Shown here: positions 34,377 through 48,635 of the stretch, piece by piece | How the letters are laid out: each line of letters starts with the position of its first letter | Numbering within the stretch: position 1 is the stretch's first letter | The notes under the pieces: model-generated | The model's input: the letters and a program-made list of their open reading frames with translations, nothing else | Database searches by the model: none | What the model was told of the DNA's origin: nothing | Program-made: the position numbers and the translations under genes | NCBI GenBank assembly: GCA_028671895.1 | Contig: CM053795.1 | Location: 10,933,501-10,997,500 of the forward strand | Direction of reading: 5' to 3' | DNA from: Oenanthe sinensis | Lineage: Eukaryota; Streptophyta; Magnoliopsida; Apiales; Apiaceae | DNA: 64,000 nucleotides

Positions 34377-37300
34377 TTACCTATATTGAAGGGGGGAGGA
34401 AGGCTGATCTGGGGAAGAGCGGTGCGCAGATCTCCCATGTAACCTAAGTTCGTCAAATGCTTCCTTTTCCTTACTTCCCTCACTCGAATATTGTTCGTTC
34501 ATAACTGGGACACCCACCAGACTTGACAATCCAGAATCTAGCTGTTCAGTAGTTGGACTATAGTTGGGATTATGATCATATGGATACAGCATTACAAGCG
34601 ATGGAGTATTTGACCCATTAGATGACAAGGGGTTGTGGTTCACAGATGGTACGTGATGCATCCCATATGTCACATTTGGAAGACCAGCCTGAGGTGAGTT
34701 AGAGTGCAATGGACCATTTTGCGACTGGTATGAAGAATATGTGTCATGTCTGTAAGAATTCCAGGATCTATCAGGTTGACTCTCACTGACAGCTGGTCTG
34801 TAAATTCTTGAGTTTGATCTCTCAGTTTGGTTGCGATTGTAGTTGCGACCAGTGCCTCGTGATTTTGAATTATGATTCCAGTTTCCTTCTCTGACCCCAT
34901 TGTTTTCACTTCTGTCATAGCTGTAGTTACCCCTTCTAGTGCCTGAAGAATGTTTGTCCCTTGCAGAGACCTTCTAAACATGTTTAAGAGTAAATAATCA
35001 AATGCTTAGTAGTTTAAAAAGTGTTCACAGTAACAGCATATAATGCTAACAAGCATATCCCTCTAAGTTCCAAAGATAAAAATACCTATATCACAAAAAG
35101 GTTCATGTTTTTTTATATTAATAAAAATTTACTGTACTTCATTTTCTTTGAAAAAATCAGAGCTCATTCTTAAATAGATAATTTGGAAAAAGGAGACCGT
35201 GAAACAGAAAACAAAGGCATTAGCTGCCCTGCAACATTTATATGGATTTTTTCCTTGGTTCAACAAGTTTATGCACGTATGATTTCCAATATTACTATTA
35301 TTTTTAAAAAATTTACTTGCTCAGGATAGTATTTGGTCAACCAATTGGGAAGAAAAGCAACTAATTGTCCTTGTAGATCATCTGGAGTTGTTGGAACCAC
35401 AAGAAGTGTAATCAATGTGACTTGTCAGCATTTCAGCTGCTGATGATATGGCTCTGTATAGTTGCAAAACTTATTGTAGGATGCAACAAATTATAGGACT
35501 CAGCTAATTTTAACTTCATCTAGCATATGAACAGATAACGTGAGATCAATCATCAAAAAGATGAATGATATGAATCGCATAGATAAGGAAGACTCCAAAT
35601 AAAACTGTTCCATATATGCTCAAAAATCAGAAATTTGCTGTGGAAAAGTAAGTCCTTCGGCTAGCCACAAAAGGCCACTATTGACCGACAAGTGCATATA
35701 ATGTAGTGGGAAACTAGGTAGTAACTAGATTTTTCACTAGGGAATCCAACAGTAGGTCAATTTTGTACACAGGAGGCGGGAATATATACCAATGAAAAAA
35801 TATAAGGATCATAAGAAAAAGTATCTTACAGGATTTGGCAAATATGTTCCGGTTCCACTACGATACCTAGGCAGATCATCACCATACCGTTGATATACAT
35901 TAGGAGGTCTACCAGAGATAGGCTGAATAGGAGAAATGGGAACAAGATGAGGACCATAATTCATGAGCGGAGTGAAGCCATTCACATTGCCTGAAAGGGG
36001 TCTTCCCGGACCGTCCCAAGGAAAACGGCCCTGTAGATACATAGGTGGCCCCATGACAGGTGAAGGATAAGTTAGAGGACCGGAAGACTCTGGGTTTTGG
36101 CAAAACCGTCCAAATTGCAAATTTTGCCAATGGCTGACAAAATCACTGTTGAGAATGTCAGAATTGTGTTCAAGAGATGTCTCAAAATTAGCGCCTCTTC
36201 TAAAGGAATCTACATTAGCTAGATTCTGAGAATGTTCATGTCCTAGTGAATCAAATTTCTGAGCAGGATCACTATTCTCGAGACCTTCCTTCCCGCCATA
36301 ATGACTCGTTGAATCGGCTGAAGCTCCAGCATCAGGTGGAACATTATACACAGGGAGCATAGTAAGAAATGGCACTGGAGGTCCAGTTGGATAAAATGCA
36401 AAGGAAACAGTCCCAGAGTTATCCATCGTTCTTTGCCGAGAACCAAATTCCATGGGAGACATAGGGATCATTGCTTCGGAACCACTTGTTTGAGCTGATT
36501 CATATTCGGGTATGTGATGCCTCATCATATGCAAAGAAGGAATTGATTGCATTCCTGAACTTCTTTCAGCAAGTCCATTTCTTGTGTTCATCCGGCGATT
36601 CCAGTCCTGGTCGTCCTCGGGTTGATCAGACACGCGCTCAGTCATGATCCTAGCTTTTCCATACACAGTAGATGGTTCAGCAACTATTTTCTTTCCCCTC
36701 TTTTCTCTTGTTGACTTTGAGTCCTTTGTAGATGGCTCCTCCCAGGAACTCTCGGAAGAAGTTCTACTTCTGTAAGAACTACTGTGAGCAGCAGAAGAAA
36801 ACCTTGAACTTGTTGTTCTTTTATCAGAATATACATCATTTTCTTTTTGCTCAAACTGAAAATTATCTAGATGCTTATCCTGTTTTGACCCATGCTTTTC
36901 CCTACTATATATCTGTTCTCTTGAACTTCCGAGACGTCTTGACTGAGATGAAGAAATCAAATTAGCACTTGACGAGGTTGACTGTGGTTTATCTTCTATA
37001 TGGAGCATTTCTACTTTTCCTATATCAGGGTCAAAGCATCCGGTGGACCTTGTATCCTGCTCCTGCCAGTAATCATAATCAGCGTCGCCTAACTTCATTT
37101 CTGAAGAACTAATATTCTTATTACCTGAATCTTTAGAATCTTCTATGTTTGTGTTTAATCCTATTCCAGAGAAGTAGTGGCTTATATGTGGAGAAATAAA
37201 GCCATGAGGATATTGTATATTCAAAAATGGTTGATCTATCGGAGGGAAATTGGTAGGAACCATTCCAGGGAAATTTCTGTGAGCATACCCCATTGAAGCT

Positions 37301-40300
37301 AAAACGGACGAAAAAGGTAGGTGACCTGCAGCTACATTCAGTGGCATATGAACCTGGCCATTGAAACCATTAATGGTAGAAGATGCCATCATGTTCACTA
37401 TATTTTGTTCTTGTTGCATCTCCTGCATCCTAAATGCAGAAGAAAAATCTTCAGTCATCTTCTGTAAGCCTGATTCAGGTTGATGATTTGGAGCACTGTT
37501 TAAACCAGCAGCAGGATCAAGGCTCTGGCTAGATGTAGCATGCCTAGTAGATGAAGGGTCATCATCTACAGATTGGCCAATACGGCTTGGTACAAGATCA
37601 GGTTCAGGGTTGTTCTTGTTCCGATGACGACTATTGACATAAGTGCTTGACTCAGTAGCTGTCCCTTGGGTCTTTGCATTATCTGGTTCTCCTGCCTGTC
37701 TGCCTTGAGAATAAACATTTCCGTAAGTGTCAGTAAGCTCAGGACTTGAGCGTGTTCGCGCAAAAAGAAACCTCCCCTGAATATCATTTAACAAATGTTG
37801 AGATTGCAAATGTCTTTGATCTTTCTCAGTACTATTAGCCTGGTTTGAACTAATTTGCTGTATGATCTGCTCTGATATCCTTTTGCTATTCAAGTTTGCG
37901 TGACACTTTTGATTTTCACCACGAGAAGTTGCAGAAACATCACTGGTCCCAGACATGCTATCTGTGGAAATATTACCGATTTGAGAGGGAACACCATGCA
38001 GACTAGTTCTCTCAACCTTGGAATCTAGAATAGAAGAATTACTCTTCACTTTTTTGCTACTTAAAACATCCTTGGAATTGACAGAAATAGGCACATTACC
38101 TCGGGTTGTCGATCTTAAGCTCAAAGTATCAATCTCTGGTGCATCAGGCCGATTACCACTGCCATGTCTCTCCCGTGTATTCATGAAAAATTGGTTGAGT
38201 TCTAAAAGTATGCTTTCATTAGAGCAGTCGAGCAATCTTGCCAGTTTTTTAGCCCCAAGCGCAAATGCACTGCGTATCCTATAGAAATTACCTGGTAATA
38301 CAATCAGGAGTCCACAAGTTGTGAGACATCACTAAAACATGATCAAGTCATACTGCAGCTATCATAAATAAACCAAATAGCACGCGTGACAGATAAAAAT
38401 ATCAATCCAAGAGAAGACGATTATGTAGAAACATCATATTGATTTGTACTTATCATGTAACCGAATCTGACCAACAAACTTACTTAGATAAATTGAGAAC
38501 ATAAAAACGATGTTACTTACTGATTACCTTTACTAACACTACGCCCAAGGTTGTTGTTTACACGTAAAGGATCAATCACATTAAAATGTTTTGAAACAAA
38601 AGGCTGTCCCTGGTTTTCCAGTCCACCCGGGAAAACAGCATAGACAGTGCTACAAGCATCAAGAAATAATTTGCTCAGAAGTAATTCACCGCCATCTTTT
38701 CTGGGAGTTTCAGCTGTAAAAAATGATGTAATCTGAGCACTACTAGATAGTAGATGTTTCCTAAAGGATCAATCAACTGGATAATAGAAAGATTAGACAT
38801 TAACCGGTCACATCTGGAAGTGAACCAATGGATACAGGACCCCATAAGCTAACACAAAACTTATCCCAGTCAAAGTTGCTAAAAAATTCCAGAAACCGAT
38901 AAAGAACCTGTACATAAGGGAAAACCTTCAAATGGAAGTTTAAAGAAAAAAGAAGAAACAAAAGAAATAGGTAAAACAAAATCAGATATATGACTACTAC
39001 CTCGAGTGGTCCTGCAAAGGAATTATTAAAAACATGAAATATATAGAGAACCAAGGTTTCCAAGGCATATGTTGATATAAGCCCATGATGAGCACCGAGT
39101 ATTCGGCTCTCATAGTAACACCATGCTTTAATTAGTATAATGCTGCGTTTGAATAGATGATTTTTATTTATCAAGTGATCAACCTACAGAAGAGATGTTT
39201 TTGTTACAACGAATGAAATATGATCTTATTACATATATTCAAGCTTGAAAAAGTTCTTAGATAGGCACCGAACAAACTACTAACCTCCTCCAGGAAGCAA
39301 AGGGTGCATAACCCACCAACTTGGTTAAAGGATATGTCTACCACAATGTTCTCCACGAGGCACTTAATAATCTTGACCTACAAGCATGAGATATATATAA
39401 ATATAAATAATGCTAAATTGCTGCAGAATAGACCGGGAGTGAAAGGTAAATACATGAGCAACATTTGATTGTGTTCAAACTATTATCTTCCCAAAGATAC
39501 TAAATTAGAAGACTCATGCATTACATATAGAAAATAAAACTAGTACTACTTTTCAGTACACATCGCGGAAACTTTGCTACCATGTTAAGTGAGTTTTAAC
39601 TTCTTGAATACCTTCGTAAGTTTGTTTTAGTAATCACCCTGTTTGCATTATTCATAATTTAGCGTTTTACTTGGCCTTGTTAATGACTTAATTCTGATGA
39701 TTTACATGAAACCATACTACAATATATTTAATAGAAGACTATTACCTAATCATTGAAGAATAGGTCACTAGACCACACTGCATTACAAATTTACAATGTA
39801 AAAATACCCCAATTCATTCTCATTAACCAACACTTTACAGGGTAATATCATCTCCAGCTAAAATCTACCAAAAAAGCGATTTAGTTGTTCGAGATGAATC
39901 TTAAGTTAGACATTACAATTTAATTTTGGTTGTCAAAATTAAAGAAGATGATACAAAGTCAAGCAGTCTAATAATAAGAATTGGGACATGTTAAGTACTG
40001 AAAAAGAACATACTTCTGCCTGGATGTATTGAACCTCCTTCACACAAAACTCAGCATTATCATCTTTCTCCTCACTCTCAAGCATATCACGGACCAGGGT
40101 AGCCCATGTTTCTTTCAAATTTTGATTATTACTGAAGGCAGTTAAGTCAATGTCTCCATCAGGCAAGTAGGTCTTTAGGGGTACTGATCCAAAAGTGAAA
40201 ACCTAAACACAATGTAATCAGCAAGCTTACAATGAAATAAATATGCATAATTTTGATATACTATCAGACTACATAATGCATACACTTTGCCACTATCAAT

Positions 40301-41071
40301 GTTCTATTAAATTTAAAAAAAGCTTCAGCTACACTGCAACTGATAAGTCTATAACCTATGTCTAGGAAAGTCAGCAACACAAAGGCAGTCATTTTTATTA
40401 TCCCAGACAATAATAATCTTGAACATAACTCTCCCCATATATTCATTTTCCTCTTGTTCTGCTATTGGACATTGGCCCATTTGTACATATTGAATAATAT
40501 AACGGGTATGTATCTCTCTAACAAATGTAGCAAGGCAACTAATTGTGACCTTCCAGAACCTGTTTAACCAATAATAAGATTTTCAGAAACATATTGTATA
40601 TAGCAATGCCATTCCACCAATTTAAAGACATCAGCAAAGCAATGTCCATAACACTATAGTACATTGCCAATCACTAAATCACTTCCATCGACTGTACATG
40701 ACAGTACATGCAAATAAATTGCAAATTGGTAACTAGAAAGTACAGCATTTTATATAAATATATTTTACACAGAGTACCACAACTTCACATTTTTTGCAAA
40801 TATATAGTAGTAACCGCAAAAGGGAGGGGGAGAGAGGAACCACCTGACATGGAAAACATTTCATTATGAGTTGTTTCACATAATCCGCAACAGCATTTCT
40901 CCGTTCCTCTGATGGTTGGTTAGGCTGAATGCAAGAAATAAGCTCTGCAGTTCTCTCCTCTGCCTTTAACCATCTATCAGATTCAAGTACATTAATCAAT
41001 GGACCTGAATTGGGTAACAACCCATTCGGAAACATGCCACTTGGCTGTGCCCATTCCTCATTTTCGCCCAT
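34377..41071 (-). CDS. Nucleotidyltransferase / PAP-OAS1 substrate-binding family protein (At3g61690-like)
   Basis: Eight exons join in frame: 41071-40844, 40202-40014, 39377-39285, 39183-39001, 38907-38805, 38713-38528, 38291-35830, 34973-34377, giving 1346 aa. Residues about 77-96 hold the polymerase-beta signature: GS at 81-82, then DGDIDL with candidate catalytic aspartates D93 and D95. Residues about 140-265 match the PAP/OAS1 substrate-binding region (VDISFNQVGGLCTLCFLEE, LIKAWCYYESRILGAHHGL, FAGPLEVLYRFLEFFSNFDW). About 1000 residues of Ser/Gln/Asn-rich, mostly disordered sequence follow, largely in one 2.46 kb exon, ending SSPDQPSSPLQYR. Family knowledge: such enzymes add nucleotides to RNA ends; the substrate of this plant branch is not established to my knowledge. 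The length fits the Arabidopsis relative as I recall it. The initiator MGENEEWAQPSG is the natural first Met. Confidence 0.93.
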
Positions 41072-42656
41072 ACAAGGATATCAAATAAGTACCCAATTAC
41101 ACTAGATACAACTCCAGCAGATATCAACCAACAAAATTACTCAACTTCCAGATTTCAACTTAAGCCCCTCAACAGATATATATTCAAAAAGTCAAAGTGA
41201 CTTTTCTTTTGAACCAACAATCAACCTTGTAAATTTATAAAATTGCAAGTGGTTTGACTAGAATTCAAAATCCTCAAGAAAACCCTAAGAAAACAGTAAA
41301 GCTCCAGACTTTATTCTAATGGATGCCTCAAATACATAAAATGATCCTAAAAAAGCATACCCCGGATATACACACACACATGGACTTGTATATATATATT
41401 AATATTAAACAGAGGAGCTTATGATCCTACCATCCAAGAAAAAGGGTCACAAATAAACCTACTGAAGAATCAATATAGAAACTATAATCAGCCAAAAAAA
41501 CAGTGCAATGTCAACAAATAAAGATTGCAACTTTATATCAAGAAAAGTGTTCAAAAACATAAAACAAGGAGGGGTTAATGTTGGTAATTTCTTTCTTTCT
41601 TTCTGGGTTTGAATGTATTCAAATGAACTTATGCTGCGATTTCAATTTGTGTTGCAAAATTGAAAAATAATAATGATGGAATTGGAATCTGGAAAAAAGA
41701 ATTGAAAAGAAAAGGGGAAAAAAGAGATTATAATTAGGCATTGTATATTTTTTAAATTAGATTTGATTATTTCCTAGATTTTTTCATAAAAGGTAATGGA
41801 AGTAGGCCAACAACTTTTCTTCAAAGAGTCTCTTGAAATGTGCTAAACGAGGCCTGTTTGGCTTTTTTGGGCTTTTGTCTGAAATTTTCAGTTTGCCGCT
41901 TCTATTTTATTTTATATATTTATTTACCAGATTTAAACCATACAAAACACGGATTCTTTTATATATTTATTTATTAATATTAATATTTGTTAATTTATGT
42001 TGGGTACATTGAATTTGTTTAATTTAATTATTTATATTTAAAATTAATACTGTAATATAAATATTAAGTTTTAATATGTTATTAATATAATTGAAACACT
42101 GAATTTTTATTAGTTTCTATGGAGTTAATGATATAATAATAAGTATCAAACTTTTATTCTTTATAATATTTTGCATAAAATCACTCCAAAACTTTATAAG
42201 ACATGATTTGTTAAATTACTCTCGCCCCCTTTCACTACATGATTAATAAATTTTTTCTTAAACAGAAAATTAGAAACTGAAAATTTGTGCATGCAATTTA
42301 TTTTTTATGCATTGACTGATTCTCGTAATAAAAAATTTAATCGAATTCGCAAATCACATGCAGTAAATAAAAAAAATGATAGTAGTACTAGTAGCTTAGG
42401 ATCATCTGTATTCGTTTTAATATGAGTTTAATTCTAAATTTTTATTAATAATTTTAAAATTAATTATATAAATATAAAATTTTAATATGTTATTTATAGG
42501 ATTTGAATTTTAAATATAAATATTAAATTTTTATATAATATTGATTGGATTCGAATCTTAAATTTATATATAATTTTTTGATTATTAATATTAATTTAAA
42601 TATATTACTCGTATTAATGATTATCGAACAATTAACTTTTGTGCATTATATTATTT
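41072..42656. other. Upstream region of the nucleotidyltransferase gene, then AT-rich DNA
   Basis: The first 500-700 bases should be 5'UTR and promoter on the minus strand; GATATAAAG read on the minus strand near 41535 is a weak TATA candidate. From 41900 on the sequence is AT-rich with no gene. Confidence 0.4.

Positions 42657-42706
<50 letters not shown>
42657..42706. repeat. Compound (AC)n(AT)n microsatellite
   Basis: About ten AC units pass directly into about fifteen AT units. Confidence 0.92.
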
Positions 42707-42710
<4 letters not shown>

Positions 42711-44334
42711 GATTATCGAATTCTTAATTTTATTTTTACTATCACAGTACTTTTTAACGGCGATTCCAAACATACCATACGGTACCTGATATTGTTGACG
42801 TTTATAGACGGCGTTCTCATTTCTTCCTTTGTCTTTGATGAAATAGCATGCTACAACTCAATTATCAACTACCAGGAGTAATATATAGATAGTTGATATA
42901 ATAGATAACACTGTAGATAGATAAGCCAAGAAGGCTCTTGGCACCTTCCGTCGTCTACTCAGTAATCAACTGTGTAATGTTGTATGGCTAGAGGCCTACA
43001 CGCTACACACTAATCTGTATTCAATCTTGTCGGAAATTTCAATTGGATGTGCCATGTCTTTGAGTTGTAAATGCATGACCGTCTGATTTTTTTCAATGTT
43101 GTTAAAAATCTATTTACGTTAATTTTTGGTTTTTAAATATTAAAATATAAAAGTTATATTTATATTCTAATAAGGTAAAATTTTGAATTGTTAAATTACC
43201 TTAAAATGGCTTAAAAAGTACTTTAAAATAAGGAGTATCAATGATTATTAATAATATAATTGTAGTTTAAATTATTTAGCATTCGATTTTATAAATGTAC
43301 TTTTATATGGAAAAATTAACTGTAACTCAGTTTTAAAAATTAAAATTTTTTAATCTGACACCGGAAATTACATTAAATTTAGTGTAATTTTAAGAATGTT
43401 TTAAAATTTCATCATCCTTTGTGTGGAATTAAAAAAAAAATATTCAATGACTTAAAGTTGTTTAAAAGTGATAAATTAAAATTATTATAAATTGAAATAA
43501 TTTTATTATCAATGTGACTTATGAGTCATATATAAAAGGAAAAGTAGAAATAAATTTTATAAGTTGTAAATGTAAGAAAAATTACAAAATTAACGTAAGT
43601 TATCAAAAAATATCTTACATCAACTTATAACTTTAGATTATATTTTTAAATTTTTTTAAAAAATTTACTCATTATACAAATAAATATTTTTAACTTAAAA
43701 TCAAAAGTTCTGACTTCTAAATCAAACAAGCTTTTAAACTCATTAACTAGAATACATTATCTTCATACTTATCAACTAAAATAAATTCATTATATATATA
43801 TATTTCTTAATAATTTTCTTATTTTTGTCCTTTCAATAATAAAATCATGTTTGAAGCGCACAATTCTTTTTAATATTAAATTTGGTGCGTATAAATTAAA
43901 GTAAATATTAAATATAATATAAATTTTAAATTATTTTTGTGTGGAAATGAGGCCGGAATAGAATAGGCATGATTGAAGATGCTGATATTAACACAATTAA
44001 ATATGAATTTGTTGGTGTGCAATCACGGTTGGTCAAGATTAGATTACTTAAAAGCATCTCCAACTGCTAATTTTAGTGGGATATAATGAATCTGTGAGGA
44101 GCAGTAAAGATTTAATTCAACCTCTAAAGATTTATGCTCATGTTAACTATACTCATTAGCTATATTTAAAAATATTATTTTATTATTATTATTTTAAAAA
44201 ATAGACATAAAGAAATTTTATAAATTAAAATAAATATAACTATTTTTTATCCAATAAAATATAAATAATATATATTTAATAAAAAGATTATAATATTTCT
44301 ATATGTATATAAATATTTTAAAGTAGATTACAAT
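42707..44334. other. AT-rich intergenic DNA
   Basis: No gene is supported. The words GCATCTCCAACTGC near 44054 resemble the end of a Harbinger-type MITE, but no matching right end is seen. Simple AT tracts occur near 43790. Confidence 0.4.
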
Positions 44335-47300
44335 ATGTAATCAATTATTACTGTAAAATGTAAACAATTGTACAGTTCAGACACATTACATCAAATACAA
44401 CTACAAGATACAGCTTAATTAAAATTATAAGTACATGTGACGACCCGAAATCCGAGGATTAGCGGATTCGGTGCCACGACCGAACCGTAAAACATATCAT
44501 CTCAATATACTAGCCTTAAAGCCAATACATCTCCACAACTATAATAATATAATTAAATCATGAATACAATCTCAGGATATAAAACAAAGTCTGAACATGG
44601 TTATCCAACAATAAGTCGGTGCAACATAAAATATAAAAACTAGTTCCCAGCTCGCAAAAGCAACTCTAAAGCTTCCTCTTGTCCTTAGCAACCTTGCCCT
44701 GCCCTGCTCTGTAGGGATGTAACATAGGGAGGGGTGAGCGAAATACATATAACGATAAAGAACTTCAACACAAGAAATACATCCACAGGTACCAACGAAC
44801 AGTGAAGCCGGATGAGATAGAATTTTAACAATAAGAACTATTTCAAAAATATATGTGTGTGTGTTCACTGCTCAAAATATGCTTTATATCTCAAAGTAGA
44901 TGTCAAATCACTTTTGAAATAAATGTCAACGAATATCTTCAAATATTCACATTTAATAAAGTAACAGTGACAACAACTGAGATGGAATCTTTAATAATAG
45001 AAAATATCTCAAAATAATAAGTCACTGTTCAAAACATGTTTTAGCATTTCAATGCTTCAAAATATAACATTTCAAATTCTACTAGTCTTCCATCACAATA
45101 CACAATACTGAATACACAATACTGAACAGGGAGATCAACCCCTATACAATCAGAAATACATTTACCATTAAATATTAGCTAGCTTTCAGGAAATCTTTCA
45201 CCCCAAGGGAAAACTATTTCATCTCTAGGCTTCTTACGGCCTTGGTACAATTAAATACCAATAAATCAAGTGCCCGAAGGCGATAACTAACAAAAGTTTT
45301 CAATAATCATCTCAAAATATATTTTTTGTATATCTCAAAATATTACACGTGCATCATTATGTATTTCAAAATCCACTTTCAAAAATATCTAGTTGACTCA
45401 ATCACAGAGGAAGTCACAATTAATTTATACACTTCAATCTCGATAAAAATAGCTTTTGACATAAAGAAATAATACTCCTATAAATATGGAAAATCACATC
45501 CCTAAATATAGGTTTTGAGTTTCTAAGGATTTCTCAAAATAATATTTTATAAATAAAATAATTGGTGATTTAAAATCTCACACAGAGTCTTTGAAAATAT
45601 ATGCAAAATCATTTTAAGAATAATTTTCTAAAATATCATAGAAATGAGAGTTTAAATATTGAAAGAGAAATATGGAATATTTTTGTAAAAATCGAGAATA
45701 TAAATCCACGCTTTGAGAGTTTGAAACCATTTAGAAAAGAAATGTGTTTTTATTTGAAGTACAAAAGGAAATAACTAAATATTTAATATTTTAAAAATAG
45801 GTCAATGACTTTAAAAGAAAGTGAGTTTCTAATTTATAGAAATCAGATACTCTGTTTGGAAATAATATTTTAAAAGATGCCAATGATTGGGTTTCGAAAC
45901 AAGGCTCAACACAAGAGTAGAATTATAATATAACAATTCTAATTCATGATCACAACAATTACTCGATCCACATAATAATAATCCAGAGACTACGTCTCAA
46001 CCAATAATATTTGATCACAAAAATATTACACACAAAAATATTACAGGCTTCCAATCAATCATACCATAAAACAGATAACAAGCTCGAGAACAAAAAGTGG
46101 AAATATACTTGCTTAAAGCAGGAGGCAAGCAACAGCTATTAATAAATACTTATTTAATCTTTACCCTTCACTCCGAATCAAATTGGGTTCCACTATTTTC
46201 AGATGCTCAAGGTAGAATAAATATTTAATAAACAACAATAGGAAATTTAAATTAATTTCCTTCCATAATCCACTAGTTCCGGTTTCTAATTAGTAACCTT
46301 AAATAATACAATTATTCGGAACATATATCTCAAATTTAATCCACTAAAATAATTTAAATACCCGAATTTAATAAATAAAATAAATTGGATATTTAAATCT
46401 AGTCCCGAAATAATACTCAAGTCCATATAAATTTAATCCGAAATTAAATAACCATTCTACCATTTTAATCTCAATATTTAATCTCATTTTATTCCTTCAA
46501 AACAATTTCAATCAATTAAATAATTAAATCTAAAAATTCTTTTTCGGGCAACCTCACTCATCTTCTTCCTCCCTCTCCTTTCTCCCCCCGAATCTCTCTC
46601 TCTCTTCCGTTCTCTCTCCTCTCTCATTCTTCTTTCTCTTTTCCTTCATCTTTCTTCTTCTTTTCTCTCATTTTCTTCTTTCTCTCCTTCTCCTTTCTCC
46701 TTCTCGCCGTAGCAACAGCCGACCACCACCGCCGTTCAGCTTCGCCGTCGCAGTGGTGTCCTGCCACACTTCACACACACACAACACATATATGACGCTT
46801 GTATCTCATGTACAAGTCCCAAACAGCATCCATCATCACAAACCCACAAAATCCAACCACTCAAACTTCATCGCCGCCGACCATGGTTGTTTTCCGGCAA
46901 CTGCCGAGTCCGACTCCGGCCATACACCACTCAACCTCCGATTTACCATCTCCAATCACACAATCCAACACATAAACAATCAACCCAATTCATTTTCACA
47001 TCAACTCAAACAGTTTCCTAATTTAAATAAAAAACCCTAATTGTAAAATAAAAACTTAAATTAAATATTTAACCCATCTCCTCAAATATCCAATTAATCA
47101 ATTAAACTCAATTTCCCCAAAAATAAATTGAAACCTTAACTTTAAAAACTAACAAAATCCAAAACTTAATTAAAAAGAATATTCCAACTCCAAAAGTATC
47201 AAAGTATATACCTTGCTAAAAATGGAAGCTAACACTTCAATAATCCAATCTTTCCTCAAACTTTCCCTATATCACCGCGAATCTCGTAACACCACGATCT

Positions 47301-48460
47301 CAAATATACAATTGCATGTTGAATCCGATCACCGAAACTCCAAGTAGATTTGCCAAGTTTCCACTCTCTTTCTAAACTTATTTTGTTTCTCTCTCTCTAA
47401 GGAAAGTGATGATGTATAAAATGAATTCTAGAATACTCTTTTCCTATTTATGTCCCATGAAATGATTTTGGGCCACTTCAAAATTAATAAGTCCAAAAAT
47501 AATTCTAGAACTAGCTAGGTCCACTAACTACAATAATAAGTCTTGACCCATTTGCAAATTCCAGCCCAAATAAAATATCCAAGTCCAAATTCCATTTACA
47601 TATATCACCCGTCTCATTTTATAATAATTGTCACCACTAATAAATATTATTTCTAAAACAATTCTCTTCTCAGAAATAAATCTCTTGTCAAATATTAAAT
47701 CCAATTTTTATATTAAACCTCAAAATAATATTTTTCACCAATAAATAATTAATAAGAGCTAGATAAATGTAACAATTAAATAAAAAATAAATAATACAAA
47801 TTTGTGATCGTTACAGTACCGCAATATGTACACATTTGTGCAGGGCACACATGTTAGAAATTACAAAAACAACTAATTATAAAACGAACTCCAAAAACGA
47901 TTATAAACTGACGAACTCCAAAAACGATTATAAACTTATTGTATATGTAAACAATTATGCACTAGAGACACTTTACATTAAATACAACTGCAGAACACAA
48001 TTTAATTAAATTCATAAGTACTACATACATATACATTTGTGCAAGACACACATGTTAGAAATTATAAAAGCAACTAATTGTAAACTCCAAAAACGATTAT
48101 AAACTTAATGTATTATGTAAACAATTGTGCAGTACAGAATATTACATTAGATACAACTGTAGAACGCAATTTAATTAAATTCATAAGTACCGCATACGTA
48201 CACATTTGTGCAGTAGACGAACTCGGAATGTAACTGTTACTACGTTATGTCATGCACGTTTGTACTGTAGTATGTAAATAATTGTGCAATACAAAATATT
48301 ACATTAAATACAAACACAACTTAATTAAATTCATAAGTATCGCATACGTACACATTTGTGCAGTACACGTGTTAGAAATTACAAAAGCAATTAATTACAA
48401 AGATTAACTCAGAATATAACTATTACTACGTTATGTCATGCACGTTTGTATGTATATTGA
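44335..48460. repeat. Satellite-like tandem array (units about 150-200 bp), interrupted by an LTR insertion
   Basis: One unit end lies at 44335-44435 and further units lie at 47816-48460. Units share TGTAAACAATTGTGCAGTAC, ATTACATTAAATACAA, TTAATTAAATTCATAAGTA, TACACATTTGTGCAG and GTTAGAAATTACAAAAGCAA in order. Unit boundaries at CATAAGTAC fall at about 47819, 48021, 48190 and 48340, so the period varies between 150 and 202. The array is broken by the element at 44436-47815. Confidence 0.82.
44436..47815. mobile_element. Candidate solo LTR of a Ty3/gypsy-type element, 3.38 kb
   Basis: The element starts TGTGACGACCCG and ends GATCGTTACA, so it has TG...CA ends. It is flanked by GTACA (44431-44435) and GTACC (47816-47820), a five-base target duplication with one mismatch. 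The sequences outside join to restore a unit of the tandem array. There is no gag, protease, reverse transcriptase or integrase frame. A pyrimidine-rich tract at 46560-46700 and a GC-rich patch at 46700-46930 (minus-strand promoter-like) lie inside. TGTGACGACCCG-type starts and long LTRs are known from Tekay/Del chromoviruses; that assignment is inference. Confidence 0.68.
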
Positions 48461-48489
48461 ACGAGAAGAAATAAACACACACGTGTATG

Positions 48490-48492
<3 letters not shown>

Positions 48493-48568
<76 letters not shown>
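48493..48568. repeat. (TA)n microsatellite, about 37 units
   Basis: A long uninterrupted TA run between the tandem array and the hAT-like element, and likely to be polymorphic. Confidence 0.93.
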
Positions 48569-48571
<3 letters not shown>

Positions 48572-48635
48572 GATAAGACATATATAGCCCTCAATTAAAA
48601 AAATTATTAGATTGAAATGAACGGTTCTGATTTGG

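Noticed and set aside
44050..44335. Harbinger-type MITE starting GCATCTCCAACTGC
   Set aside because: No inverted right end or three-base target duplication could be found.
46753..47040. Open frame of 95 codons in the LTR candidate
   Set aside because: Low-complexity His/Asn/Thr-rich translation, inside a repeat, with no gag or pol motif.
47816..48460. CRISPR-like array
   Set aside because: The repeats are long, variable and lack unique spacers of even size; this is plant nuclear DNA.
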